Source: Bugula neritina (taxonomy: Eukaryota > Bryozoa > Gymnolaemata > Cheilostomatida > Bugulidae). Taken from it: a DNA stretch of 64,000 nt. The stretch covers positions 16,500,222 to 16,564,221 of the forward strand of contig OZ037766.1 in NCBI GenBank assembly GCA_964035545.1, given 5' to 3'. Below, piece by piece: positions 12,931-26,900 of the stretch. The notes below the pieces were generated by a model. The model ran no database searches, had not been told where the DNA came from, and worked only from the letters and a program-made list of their open reading frames with translations. Position 1 is the first letter of the stretch, and every line of letters begins with the position of its first letter. Both the position numbers and the translations under genes were made by a program.

Positions 12931-13180
12931 ATAACTGTTGCCATTGTTAAATTAATATTTTATCATTTGTATTTCTTACCAATGAAACACGAATCTTCAA
13001 TTCAAATGCCTCGACTCTGAAAAGGTATGTGCGTGCTACTATCCGTAAAGATGGGCTGATATATTTGTCTCCTTGTTACAACTAAGCTTTAATACAACTA
13101 CGAGAGGAGAATAGACTTGCTAGCTAGGCAGTTTTGGCCACAAATGATTCGACTAATTATCTGTCAACATTGAAGTGCAT

Positions 13181-13330
13181 GGGAATTCATTCTGCCTTCT
13201 TATTGGTTGAGCGTATTAATAGCCAACACTTGTTTATATACCGCGGTTGATGTATTATATTATAATGGTACTGTTCGCGCATCACGTTACTTGAGTTAAT
13301 AAACATGGTGACTTCACGTGAACCTTGCAC
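13181..13330. promoter_or_regulatory. Locally CpG-richer stretch with E-box and inverted CCAAT; candidate promoter
   Basis: In a CpG-poor neighbourhood this stretch has CCGCGG, TTCGCGC and a CACGTG E-box at 13315-13320. An ATTGG near 13202 is CCAAT on the minus strand. It could be a promoter for a minus-strand transcript, including a non-coding first exon of the LRR-Ig gene, but nothing in the sequence proves it. Confidence 0.2.
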
Positions 13331-13450
13331 CAAGTTGTCAAATTCTGTATTAGTCAAGTCTCGTAACAACAACAAAAATAAACATAAGATGACTGTACCA
13401 GCAGTATTACAGTGCAATGCAATTTTTCTGTTGAAACTTGTTTGTAACAT

Positions 13451-16400
13451 TGTTTAACTTTTAAAAGGAAAGAATAAGCAACCATGGAGAAAGAAAGGCA
13501 GCACTGATGTAGTTCTGGTCATCCTAGAGGCTATTTATAAAGTCAGACATAATGCACAAAATCTACAGTCAAGGTTGGATTGTTGGTTTAGTTGTGTTGC
13601 AAATTAAGAAATAGATTTGTCACAATTCTACAAGAAATGCCAAGTTTTATTTACGTGCGACATCATGCTCATCACAGCTGAAATCCACAACATTAAGGCA
13701 ATTAATCATATAAGCTTTTAGACTAGCAGCTGCCTAAAGTAAAGCCAAGAATTTGCTGGTTATTACACTAAGTATTGGTTACCTTGAGCCCACAATCTTG
13801 GAAAGATTCTAAATGCCAAGAAGTCCTCAGCTAAAATATAAGCCGTGCAGTTCAGGTACAAACTTGTGTTTCTATATTATAATAATCTAATAAAAGTGTG
13901 ACAGGTGCTCCATGGCTAGATAAAAGATATATGTGTATGATAATTTCTAACTCAACAATGTGACAAATGCTGGTAACAGTATAACCTGCTAGATTGTTTA
14001 CATTCCTAGCTCAAAGAAATGCAAGATATCTCAATATCTATGAAGACTCAAATTACAAAAACTTGTCAATGCAACTCACTGTGGGTAATGCAACTTTGTC
14101 AGATTAGTTTTGTGGAGTGGGTCTGATCTTGAGTGTAATATTCAGTGACACCAAAAGTAATAGCAGACCATAAAGAAGATGGCACTACATATTTTCCGTA
14201 AAGCAGATTAGATAGTTCATAACAGAAGGTACCTGCACTCACTTGAAGCAGTCTTCACAACTGGATTAGCCAGTATGTTTAGTTTATCTTAAGATTTATG
14301 TCAGCAGTCGAGTCTGGAGTATCTAAAACCTGACCCAATGCTAGTTGTCAAGGATTTGCTGAAAGACTGAATCTTATGTGTAAACAAATCACAAAGTCTA
14401 TGTTCAAACATTTTAATAAGTATTACTACAACTCATGGGTTGTAATCTAAAAGCTATACATGATGAGTGATGGGCCTGTAACAAGATTAGGTAACACTTG
14501 GTTCAAGTTATTCAACAAGTGTTGAAATGGAAACAGAAGTAACTTAGCTAGCTGAAGATTGATGGAAGCAACTGCAGCATACTAAAGGTGTTGAAATATA
14601 ATAGTGTTACCCTGAGTTCAAAGTCTTGCTAGGCTAGCCTTTTACACTTTACTTATAAGGAACATTATATCAAAGTCCCTAAAACAATCTAACCACCTAG
14701 AATTCTGGAAGAGAAACAAACAACTTGGTTTAAAGCAGGTCTTGGTTGAACTACTCAAAGAGCAGCAAACCTCAACATTCATTATGTTAGATCTTGCAAA
14801 AAATTCTAGATTAAAGTTATAGGTTACCAAAATCCTGCAAATTCATTAAAAATTAAAACAACTGTAAAGCAAATAGGGCTACAGGAAAACAACAGGCATT
14901 ATGATCATTGAACTTCTCTGCAAAGTGTTAAAACAGCCTCAATAAATTTATTAGACTGATGCTTTGCTGTTTACTTGTCTTTTATTGCTACAACTATGCT
15001 TGTGACTAGAAAAGATTGACTGAATGTGTAAAGCAAATTTTGTAAGGTAAAGGAGGGGATTGCAATTTAACGAGTTGTGTTAGCCATTATTTCAAATTTT
15101 ATTTTTAGATGCATGTCCATTTTGATTTTAGCTAGATGCAAAGATTTGAGCTTACATTTCTGTGATGTGAGTGTCACCATGTCACCGGCAGTTTTAGACA
15201 CATAAATGTCACGGAAGAGTTATGAACCATTGTGGGATATACTTCTGCACATGTATACAATAGATCTGTTAGGCGAATAGTCACGCTTCTCTTTTGTGAA
15301 GCTACAGAAATTGGCTTTAGTAGTAGCTATCCATTCTCAAATCAAAAATTTGATTTTTATGTCTTTCAAGATTTGATAACACTATCAATTATCTAAAAAG
15401 TGCTATACTTACCAATATGGATCTTTTTTATATTTACTAAAGTCATTGAACTCATATTAAAACAAATAGTAATACATGTTCTTAGAGAATAATGAGACCA
15501 TATTAGTTTGGCTCATTGATCTATTTTTACATAAGTGTGATTGATATTTACACTTTAAACAGCAATATGATAGATGATAATTTGTATGAATCTAACAATT
15601 TGTAACTCAACAAGTGGAAATACTGTTAAATAAGTTTTCAAATTGTTCAATAGCCGATTTGAAATCAACATCAAACATGATGAGACTGGAAATTTCAGCA
15701 TAAGAATTAGGTCATGGTTTCCTTTTTACTTCATTGAATTTTTGCGAAAGAGATAAGAGAATCAGTTACACAATGTTTTTAAATAAAATCAATTTTCAAT
15801 CAACTGATAATAATATGAAGCTATTCATAATTTTTGTCTATTGAAACAATAGCTTTTTAACTACTTAAAACGTTACTATCTAAAAAATTCAGGTTTAGAT
15901 CTGAACGTGTGTCCTCCCCAACCCACTTGCACCCAAAACTGGTATTCACTAGTATAGCTCATCAAGGGGTGAAGCTTATTGAAACTTACTACTCACAGCT
16001 TGTGTATAGAAGTGGCCAACTCAATATTATGGATAGTTTGCATACTAAGTAAAGTATTAGTTTTCGCACCTTAGAATTCTAAGCCAACAGTACAAAGTGA
16101 AAACTAGACATTTTCAGATTTAGCTAACATATAGCCCACCTTGATGGACTAAGAACTACATCTAGTTCTAGGTCTACTACACTGTCAATCGTCACTAAGT
16201 ATATATACAAAATAGGCTTTATACATACCCACTATTGCCATTAAACTGCTGCCTAGAAAAAGTCAATAAAACTTCAACTACCCTATTAAAATAATAGCTG
16301 TAATACAATTGTACCAGAAATGTCACAAGTGTCTAACCAGAGATGCTTATCTAACTTTGCCGCAGAGCCCAGTATTTATATATTCATACAGTGTTTTTAT

Positions 16401-19400
16401 TCATTTAGACGAGCATGTACTATAATATGTTCACCAACCACCTAACAGAACTGAGGTGACCTACTATTGCTAACTATAGCTCTGCTTATAAACTACTACA
16501 AGCTCACAGTTCTATGGCCAAGACCTGGTAAACTTCTCAGAATATGTAGTAAAGGCAGCCTAGCTGACTAAAATCTCATAAATAAGTAATATTTTAGTTG
16601 TTGTATTAAAAATGCATTATTTAATAGAATGCAAGTAGTAGTTGAGATAAGGCAGATTTTTATTCCTGCCAAGTGTCAGTCAACAATAGTAATTGTTTTT
16701 AAACTAGTAATTGGTACACATTTCTTATTTAGCCAACCCAACTTTTGATTTAGGTTTACTTGCATTTCTACCTACTTTATTCTTTTGAAAAATTATAATA
16801 AAAATATGGAGAACAAATTTCTAAAAACCTAAACATCTGTAATTACTTTTGTGTTAAAATAGAGTGAAATATAAATCAAATTCAAAGCTACAATGTTTTA
16901 AATTTCTCTATACATACATAGAGTTAATTTATTATATTTTTACAGGTTTAAAAACGGGACAGTGGAAGACCTCTAAAGTAAAATAGAGAGACCGTATACA
17001 AAGAAACACAGCTACTCAACATACAATTAATTTTCAACCTCATTAATCTATGCTAATCCAGATAGATAATCTGTATAATTTTAAAAGTTTCGTGGCTAGT
17101 CGGTGAATTTTAACTGTCTAGCCCACCTAATTTAGAATAAGCCTGTAACTGAAATATAGATAAGGCATTCCAACACTTAAATTGCTTTGAAAAAGGTTAT
17201 ACATTTGAAAAAAATGAATGTGGTAGGTCTAAGAAAGGTATTGGAATCTTGGGAGATTTTGCAGCAATATATAATTAGCTAAATGGCATATTATAAGAAA
17301 TTGCTTGTAGAAAATAATTATTTATTAATGCTACTAAATTAAGATTAAGATGAAGACAGCTTTCCTACAAGCATTTACAAGAATTAGTAATTGTCCAGTT
17401 TATATACTACCATTGCTAACAGAGGCCCATTTAGAATTTCTCCTTCCCATAAAGTTGGTAGATTAATTAAACAGAAACTGTAAAACAATTTGCCTATAAG
17501 GAGGCCATTCTCTAGCAACAGAGCAACTACAGTGTGACACTATTCCTTATACTAACCACACTAAGACATAAAAACATAAATACATCAAGATGACACCAAA
17601 AAACAGATTTGTTATAGTTTAACCAGAATATATCAGAACAAATAACAATGGCAGCAGAAATTTATTACAAGTAGTACAAATTCACAAAAGCATTACTCTT
17701 TATGATCATATATTAATCCCTTTTCTTTTATGAAGTTTTCTCATGGCATAACAAAGACATTTGATATAACCAGAACATTGACACTTCTCTTATAACTGGC
17801 TAGTTTAAGTGTGGCTAGCAGATAACATAAATTTGGCAAAACCTACATTTCTAGCCTCTAGCATGTGATTGTCAAATATGTGACATAATTGTTTGAGTGA
17901 CACTAACTGCAATAAGTTGATAGAGATAAATTAGTCTGTTTGAAGCCAAACATATTATTCAGATAAAGATGAAAGACTGGAGGAAGATTTGAAGAGTCTC
18001 CAAGATCATTTATAATTTTACTACCATATAGCTGTAACAAGCAGCTTATATGTTGTGAGGATTCCAAAGTGTCATAAGTCTTAAGATCCTGTCTCTACAT
18101 AATATTACATGCACACATTAGGAGTTACTCCCCTTAAATATGATTCCATGTAGTCAGTTTTATGGTTTCAATAATAAAGATAAAGAATCTTCAATACCAA
18201 GTTGCTCAAAGACCTTTGATAGTTATTTTACTGCTGTTACTGTTATGAATGCAGCACTCTATGTTCCAATGAATAACTGAGTGATGGGAGATACTGTCCT
18301 AAGGCAAGTTTATCCATTAACTCAGTAACCAGCATAATAAATATTTGCTCTTTAAGTAAAATTTTAGGGGCAGTCTGACAGTATCCCAAACTAATTATAT
18401 GCTAGAAACTAAAACCAAGGGGTGACTGAGCCCATGGTTTTATTTATTGTTTGATGCAATTGATGAATGAAAACTTAGCAGATTTTACAGGTTTAAAAAG
18501 CACTCTAAATACCTACCATTGGTAATATATTTGTTGAATAAATATGAGTTTGTTGTTTTTAGACCATCAGCTACAGCTGTTTTAACATGTTAAGCACTAA
18601 GAACATAAATTAGCATCAATTCAAGTAAACAAAGATTTAGAATACTACAAGAAACTATAAAGAAGATAGAGAAGAGAGTAAAATGCACTGTATTTTTCTT
18701 TTAGATGTGCATACTGCAAGGTTTTAGAAGGAGCATCTATCGTGAAATTCCTTTAGACACTGCTGCTATTCAAACTCTATACCCATCATACTTCTAAAAA
18801 ATAGAAAGTACCAAATCACGCTCACTCATCACTTGCCACAAGTTTCCTGTGAAGTGAATTCCAGCCATTAAAAGCACAATTAGGCAATATTTAACAATTG
18901 ATTGAAAACAAAACCTTTTGCAGTTTGTCAACTGATGCTTTGGCTACATACTGGTGAATCAACGAGCAGACACTCAAGTGCTGAGCCACAAGACAACAAG
19001 CCCCACCTGAACTCTCAGCCTTCTTCTGTGACCACATTGGCTACACTTCACCTCTGTGAAAGGTGACTACACAGCACATCTGGCGGCCATACTAACAGCA
19101 TACCAGGACTTTTGTTGACATATTCAATGCATTTCTAGAGGCTGAGGTCACCAAGTTAATCTCTACAATCAGCTGTGCAGCCTAAACAATTCATTAGATT
19201 GACATCTACTAAGTATCTGCATTCTGCAGATTAACCACATTGTTTGTATACAGGAGTGATTTGCAGTATATGCTCACCATTTCTAAAGGAAATCTTCACT
19301 TCTGTGAACACATGAAAACCTGATACCCATCAGCACAAAAATGGGCATACCTTGAGCCAGGTTATCAGGACTTCTAATAGTCCCCAGGCATTATGTTGAT

Positions 19401-20650
19401 AATCTTCTTTGATATAAATATTGTTGAATCAATTAGAATAATTAAACAAGTCTTTCTTATCAGCAGTGATCTGGAACTGCACATCCTGAGTTGGAGTGAT
19501 AAATTACAATTTAGTATAAACCCAGCAAAATGAAAACAATATTTTGTATTGGTATGCATAGCTTAAACTCTTACAGACTAAAAACCATTAGTTTTTAATT
19601 AGTTATATCCATAGATGGCAATAAAGCTTGTAAATGTTAGTATTTTTAGTTAAAATGGCCATTGAGAGTTAATTAACCCCTATTACAAGATGTGATATTC
19701 CACACCTCATGCATGTAGCCATATAATATTTGTGTAGCGATTATCTTGAACAATTATTAGTGTAAGTAATCAAAAACATTTAATTCTAGTTGTAATAAGC
19801 CAAAGATAATGACCATCAATTTATAATATAATATATTACATTTGAGTGCAGCTACAAGTTCATGGGTGTTACAGACCAGCTAGCTAAGGAGACATATCCC
19901 AAGACCACACAATGCAGTAGACTTGATCTGTTACTCCTAACCTTGATGTGTCTGGTTGAATCACCACCGAGCCGTGACTTTGCAATCAGAGAGAAGTTGT
20001 TGCTTCAATGTCAATAGTTTTTAGAGTTTGCTGTCGTTAAAACCCAAATGTTTTCATTTAAATTTTAATCTATGACTTGTTCTTCTGCAAAAAAGTTTTC
20101 AAATTGGTCTGTTGCATCCTTAGATGCTGAAGCTACTTTGTGGTTGGTTAAATCCCAAAGGTAGAATTATGGTGTAATATACTGTACAGTAATACTGTTG
20201 TAAGAGTAAACTCATGCATTATGTTTGAAGGCCTGCAGCCTTAGCAATTTACCCAAACGCAGGTACCAGACACTAGCTGGTAAAGAACAGATGTGTACTT
20301 TTTCACATTGGCTGACCAGTTTATATGAAACAATTTAATACTGCACCATTTCAGATCGGCTGACAACTCTATTTTATTCTATCATTGCTATGCGATATGT
20401 GGAAAACACTCCGATATTATCATCAGTTATAGTCACATGGCAAGAGCTACTAACCTGCATTTCACCATCACTTACTAATGCAAATGTTTTTGTCACTAAA
20501 TGGAATGTTTACCTCCTAAATCTGCCATTAGGTTGTTGATAAGAAACAAAGATTGCAAATGCTATAATAAAAATAGGTTCTGGTGTACAATTTAATATAC
20601 ACTGCTTGTGGATCACAATTTTTATATTTTGTGTGTCAGGGTGAAAAAGT
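13451..20650. other. Gene-poor AT-rich DNA
   Basis: I see no exon, RNA gene or structured repeat that I can support. Short open frames, for example at 14642-14830 and 19374-19559 on the minus strand, have no domain features or splice context. Confidence 0.5.
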
Positions 20651-20974
20651 TTACAGATTAACAATTAAATGCAGGTGGTTGAGGTGAAAAGCTTTCTGGG
20701 GATAAGTTGGGAAACACAGCTGTCTAGAGACTAGGAACTGAATGTCACTGTTCTCTGCTAACCTCCAACACCTTGCTTTTTGCATCACCAAAACAAAGTT
20801 GGTGTCAGCATCAGCTGTTATGAGACTGATTTGCCTTTTCCAACAGCCAGTGCTTATGGTTTTGTAGCCACTGCCATGGAAAACACCAACAAAATTAAAG
20901 GAAAAGTCCATGGAAAAAAATATTTTTGCTAAATTTTCACAAAACTCAACTAATCTGGTGACTGTGTAGCCCAA
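20651..20974 (-). pseudogene. Possible eroded pogo/Tigger-type transposase fragment
   Basis: A 107-residue open frame on the minus strand contains MDFSFNFVGVFHGSGYKTIS followed by TGCWKRQISLITADADTNF. This loosely matches the DDE block of pogo/Tigger transposases, where an MDE motif is followed some 25 residues on by TG.EK...T..L...AD. The second catalytic block and the DNA-binding helix-turn-helix were not found, and the key acidic residue after MD is replaced. If real, it is an old, dead copy. The match is weak. Confidence 0.25.
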
Positions 20975-23900
20975 TACAAAAATAATGTTGAAAACAGCTA
21001 TCTTACAATTGTTTTTACTGTTTCTTTTCTGACAAACTAGGTTTTTTGCTATCTCTTACTAAATTAGAAGAAGAACTGGAATTATTTACATTCATTAGAC
21101 CAATTTCTTGTTCTCACAGATATATTAAAACAATAAGTACTGATTAAATGGGGGATTAGTTTTCAGTTATTCAAATTTGAGACTCATTTGCTGCTTTTAT
21201 TTTGTTCTATTGTTTTGTTTTCTTGCGACAGACAAATTATCTTTAGATCTTTGTATTTCATTGAGCAGCATATGCACATCTTTGCAAAACCATGTGAATC
21301 TGAGAGCCTCTCATTTCACAGCTAGTTTAATATTTTGTGTTGCTTTTGAAGAAATTAGAGTCAGGTTCCATTACTGTTGGCATAAACGTATATTATTCTC
21401 ATGGAGGTCTTAACTTATGCTTTTCTTTGCTATATTCCAGTAATAAACTAAACTTTCAGTGGGGAGCATACTTCACGCGTAGTTTTTATGAGGTGCTTTC
21501 CAGCCTTCAAGATTTATTCTGGTCTAGTTATCGTGAACATTGTTCAGCAAACATTCCACACCAGAGTGATTCTTTTTTTGCAAAATTTAGGGATGTATAG
21601 TAGTTGTCACTAAATTTGGAAATTTGTAATACATTAGTAAGTGGATACAGAGTCAGATAAATTATAAAAAATCTTGCACTCGGATAAAAACAAGTTACAT
21701 GTTCACAAAACTTCAATGAAAGTACAAACCAAAGTTGATAAAGATAGATAAAAAATATAGGCTATTCAAGTTATTCTACTGTTGTTAAATGGGATCTATT
21801 ACTATAATGCTGTTTTTTAAATTGGGTAAAAATCAAGTGCATTTAAGTGTATAGAAGCATTTGCTTTGAATTTTTAGAATAATGGAGAATAACAAATCTA
21901 AACCAAGAGCATATAAGTCTATATATTAATTTGGATTGATTTCCTCTTCTTGGATAAAAACTATTGCACTTATTAGTTATGTCTCAATGTTATCTGAACT
22001 TCTCCATTATATATGCACAACTTTAAATGATTTTTTCAGTCATACTAGGTTACAAATTAGATCTTAACTGTACCAGAAAGCAAATTGTTGAGGATGTGGG
22101 CAGCTTCTCTGTCATCTCAATAGAGCACCTTCCACACTTTGACAGTGTGATGAAGGCTGGTGTGTCAGTGCTGTCCTGTAGCACATGTGACTGTTGCAAA
22201 ATACTCGAAAGAATGCTTGGTGAGGTGTCAGGCAGAGGTTGCTACAGTTTCATTACATGTTGTTTAATCAGCATGACAAATAATACTCAGGGCATGTGGA
22301 AGTGACAGTTGTATCGGAAACACTAAAGCTACATTTGTTGTGTGCTTTAGATGTCATCCGGTGAGAAATAAATAAGTATATTAATTTTGAGGTCTCCATC
22401 CTACTTCAACTCAATACTGCATAGCATATTGTTATTAACTAGCTAGATAATGAGTGGCCATGGAAATATTCTGAGGTTAATTTGAGTGTAATTATCTTCT
22501 TTGTTTTTCTTATTGGTAATGTAAGTATATATATCTTTGATCATGTAAATTGACAGATAAACTTGACTCATCACAATAACTTTAGTCTTTGGAATCTGAT
22601 CTTTAGATAGGAATACAAAATATTTTACAATCATTTTATTTTGAATGCTTAAATTTGCTAGATTTTGCAAATCCTCTATGAAGATCGAGTGACATGGAAG
22701 CACCAGTAATACTAAGATACGGCGTTGTTTAGCAGACTAAGCATTTCTTTTCAGAAATTGGATTCGTGTAAACAAGGAAATGCCAAAAACAGGCTCATCT
22801 GTCCTGAAATTGACATTTAAGACAATAAATTGCCATTTAAAAGGTTGTGTCACAGTTCACCATACAAACTGATACAGTTTGTGTAAGCTTATTCCCTCTA
22901 ATATTACATTATATTACAATTTTCATTATTATATAGTTTTTATTGCATTCCACTAGATGTTAAGCTGACGTGTGTATTACGCAGGTTCCAAGTGGAAACA
23001 CCAAATATGATTGAATGAAATTTGAGGCTAAGTAGTGGCTAGCAATTCAACTTAGAAACCTGATCGGCTCTATATTGTTTGTAACTATGAAACTATAACC
23101 ATTGTCAAGATGATTTGCAGTTATTTTACATGGTTAATGATTTTTGAAGTTGAAACTACAAACATTGTAGGTTTATTATTGATTGATACACAATATCCTT
23201 TAGAGATTGGGTCTTTAAAGTATTGTTTGGGTGCATAAACATATTCATTATTAAGAAGCTGAGGTAGTACAGCTACTTACCCAAATAGCTCATTTCTTGT
23301 AGACAACAGCGGTTATATATTTGTTATCACATTGCACTCAAACTAGATTTGGGCATTGTATTTTTATTGTATTATGACAAATGTATAAACCAGTAATTGA
23401 GTATTTTGTTTTTCTTCCATATAGCTATTCTAGTGCCTGTCATAGAGAACTACTATTTTTACCACAGCTCCATAACAAGTTTTTTGAAACTAGTCATTGC
23501 CGAAAGATTAGAAAATATATATGGCATTACAGAAGGAAACGATTGTTGGAAAGGTCTGAAGCAGTTAGATAGATGTTTTGAATGTTTTTGGTGCAGTTTT
23601 AACTGAACTTTTTTCAACCCGAGCCTTTTTCTAGAATTTATTAGAAACCTGTAGAGATATTGTGGAGAAACAAGCACTCTTTGTGTCAAACATAAGAACT
23701 GTGACTACATTGAGATGTCACTGAGCATGTGCAGACACTTGTTCCCACATGGCTGCAGTAACAGGAAGTGCTACACTCACCACCTGCCTCATAAAGGCCG
23801 GAATATAAAGTTTGCACGGAGTTGTGTGATGGGATGCCCTAAGATTATAGTTTTATATAACATCTTTGAAATGTTATTCAACATTATAATCGGATCACAA

Positions 23901-26900
23901 TTTTATAACACTAGATAATATGCATGTGTGTCATTCTTCTTAGGTCTGACTGTCACAGGTGCAGTTGACATAAAAAGACAAAAATAGAGATTAAAATATA
24001 AGACAAAAAATTAATGTGAAATTAAAGTGACAAGATAGTGCCAAGACCTTTTTATGAGGATGTTATGTGAGAGCTGAGAGGTTGGAGATTAGGGCGAGGT
24101 GGGCAGGCTTAAAAAGTGACATAACTTATTAATTTTCTTGACTTTGGATAAAAATGTTGTATAATGCTTTAATTTATTATGATTATCTAAGCAAAGCCAC
24201 ATTTTTACAACTTGTTTTGCCAAGAGCTTTCCGAAGAAGAAGGTTTCCAACCTGCGGCTTCATGCCACCAGAGACGAGTTTTTCTCTACGCAGACTTCTG
24301 TTCATTTATAGCTTGCAATAAACTTACACTAATATTATTGAAAATTAAATTTGGTATTTTAGATGTCTGGTAATGTCAATTTTATTTAAAAAGCTCAAAA
24401 GATGATGATCGATTTATAACAGCTATAACACAAATCTACACTACTGCAGGAGGCAAGTGCTTTTTACAAATTCTTTGCCAATATCTCAAGGTTATATGAT
24501 GAGTATTCTAACCAGCATGTTCAGTTGTTTTACAAATCTTCAAAAGAATTTGAAAGCAGAACTACTCTTATTGCATTGATTCCTCAGGCTAAGCGTGAGA
24601 AAAAAACAAGAAAAAGAAACAAGAATATAGTCTACTACTGTTACAACTAATTGTAGTAGAAAAGCATTAGCTTTAAAATAATGGATTTGCATATAATGTA
24701 AACTGCCAATCTCACTTACAAGAAAAGATGAATTCATCAGTGAATCACATTAGCAAGTTAACTGGAGTGATGGTTACAATTCCAAGCTAGTGAGCAGTCG
24801 TAAATGACACAGTCTACTAGTTTCACAAGCTGCAATGTGGCATTGTCATCAAACCTCAGTTTTTTACTCCTACTATAATCTTAAGCTGGCTTCAAACGCA
24901 CTTTTCAGATGTTTATTTTACGCACTAGACTATGAATAGAAAGTACAAAGAGAGACGTAATATTTTCTGGTGAACTAAAAGAAAGCTTAACATGAATGCA
25001 CTTAATGCTGTGGAGATGGAGCTGGTTATTTGTTTTGAAAACCATAAAAGTTAAATCTGATTAAAATACTAAATGCTGATGGTAAGTTGTCATGGTGGCA
25101 TTCCTCTTGAAGGTGAACTCCAGCCAGAGGGAGTAAACACCCTGCAGACAGACATGACTGAGTACTGGAGAGCTCAGGAGGATAAACATGCTTCTTTAAT
25201 ACTCAGCCTATACTAATTAGAATTATATTCTATTAGAAATTCTAACTATATGTTGTTTATAATATGTTATTTCTATAAGCCAGTTTCACTCAAAAGTAAC
25301 AACTTTTTTGGCAAACAAAGAATCTGCAGACAATTTTGCTACTCGAAAAACATAGCCATTGGTCTATGGTTGCAGTCTATGAAGTGCATAGACTGTGAAA
25401 ACATTGTGGTTAGTTCACAAGTGATTATAATTTTGTAATAATATAGACATAATATGGGTATTAAGGCAAAATACTAATTATAAGATATTATTGTAAACAA
25501 GACCACAAACTTTAATAACTTTTTTGAGAGCAGATAGAGCCAGTCTGCTAAACACTTATTGACAGAGACTGATGCAAATTTTTCTCTCAGACAGATAAGT
25601 TGATAAAAGATGGTTGAGGTCATGTGGGCCACTCCACGATACAAGTTGTCAGCTTGTGTCAAGGTAATTTATTTGGTCCAGGAAAGCCCTAACCAGATAA
25701 AAGTCAAGTAGCTTGTTCTTTAATAAGAGATATTGGTTTCAGCTTTTTACTGATAACAATTTTTGTAATGTACATAGAAGCCTCCGGGACTATTATATCA
25801 AGATACTACTGGCTAGTGCTCAGTGCAGCTGTTTTTAAATTTATACTCACATCAATTAGGATATTTTGGTGTAAATTTCATATTTTGGGCCTAACACCAA
25901 CATTTTTATATTTTAAGTAAGTATATACGCTAAATTTGAAATGTATATCCGTGTGTGTATGTGTGTGACGTGTGCGTGTGTGTGACGTGTGTGTGACGTG
26001 TGTGTGACGTGTGTGTGTGACGTGTGTGACGTGTGTGTGACGTGTGCGTGTGCGTGTGGATGTGCATGTGCATGTGTGTGTGTGTGTGTGTCTGTGTGTG
26101 TGTACTGTAAAAAATTGGACAGACCAATTCTAATTGTTTTAAATTACTTATTTACTGCGCACACCAGCATTTAATTTGACAGACGGCTGCAGGTTGTCTG
26201 TGATTGATGTCTTTATCTTCTGTATCCAATAGAGCAATAACAATTCTTATGCTGTATTATTTTATGCAATAAAAACTGTATTCTTGGCAGACCGTGGACA
26301 ATTGACATAAATTTTAAATAATTTCGAAGTGCTTTATGGAAAATAATAAAAAACAGTCGATTAATGATTCTAATAAATTCAACTCTGCTTGATGAACCAC
26401 AAGTTAGATTAATAAACCACATTGGTGACAGTAGATATCACAACCAACTCATACATCTAAAATGTGCAACGATTTTACATTTATAAGTCTGAGTCTACTC
26501 TAGAATTTTGTAAATAAGAAAATTGCATATAATAAAAAGAAATTCCATTATTACTTTTCCTTACTTTGTTGCATTATTGTGAGTACAGTGGCAAGCTACT
26601 TTTTCCTATAAATAGTCTTGATTTCATAATTAATTGTCTTATCTGGTGCACCATCTGGCAAATAGCTCTTTGACTCCTCTACTAGTAGATTATTACTAAA
26701 AATATTCAAATGTTGGAAAGCTCAATTAAATAATGTTTCAAAAAGTTACTGAATTAACCATTTTTCACACACAATTTGGAATATCCAAGACAATTACCTT
26801 AAACAATACTGATAGTATTATAACATAGTAAACTATACTGCCACACCTCATTTGCACTTACTATATACTAAATTATACAATCTTTACAAACAATCCTAGA

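Larger units (their letters stand above)
8491..13180. other. Gene-poor AT-rich DNA
   Basis: I find no supported coding exon. Contents include a 31-bp tandem duplication at 9101-9162 and a TAGTATTAC-type simple repeat at about 12806-12930. The open frame at 9328-9585 (+) lacks splice context and domain features. A weak tRNA-like head near 10670-10710 has no clear B box. The stretch may be a 5' intron of the LRR-Ig gene or intergenic. Confidence 0.5.

Noticed and set aside
22027-22305. Exon of an unknown gene
   Set aside because: An acceptor-like ATTTTTTCAG precedes it and it is Cys-rich, but there is no partner exon, donor or recognisable family; kept out of the gene list.
24210-24310. Short exon around aggtttccaacctgcggctt
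   Set aside because: Both strands are open for about 100 nt and the stretch is less AT-rich, but no good splice sites frame it and no family was recognised.
25950-26103. CRISPR array
   Set aside because: The regular units are a dinucleotide-based microsatellite with no unique spacers, in a eukaryotic genome.
25930-26174. His/Thr-rich and Cys/Val-rich proteins
   Set aside because: Both are translations of the GT microsatellite on opposite strands.
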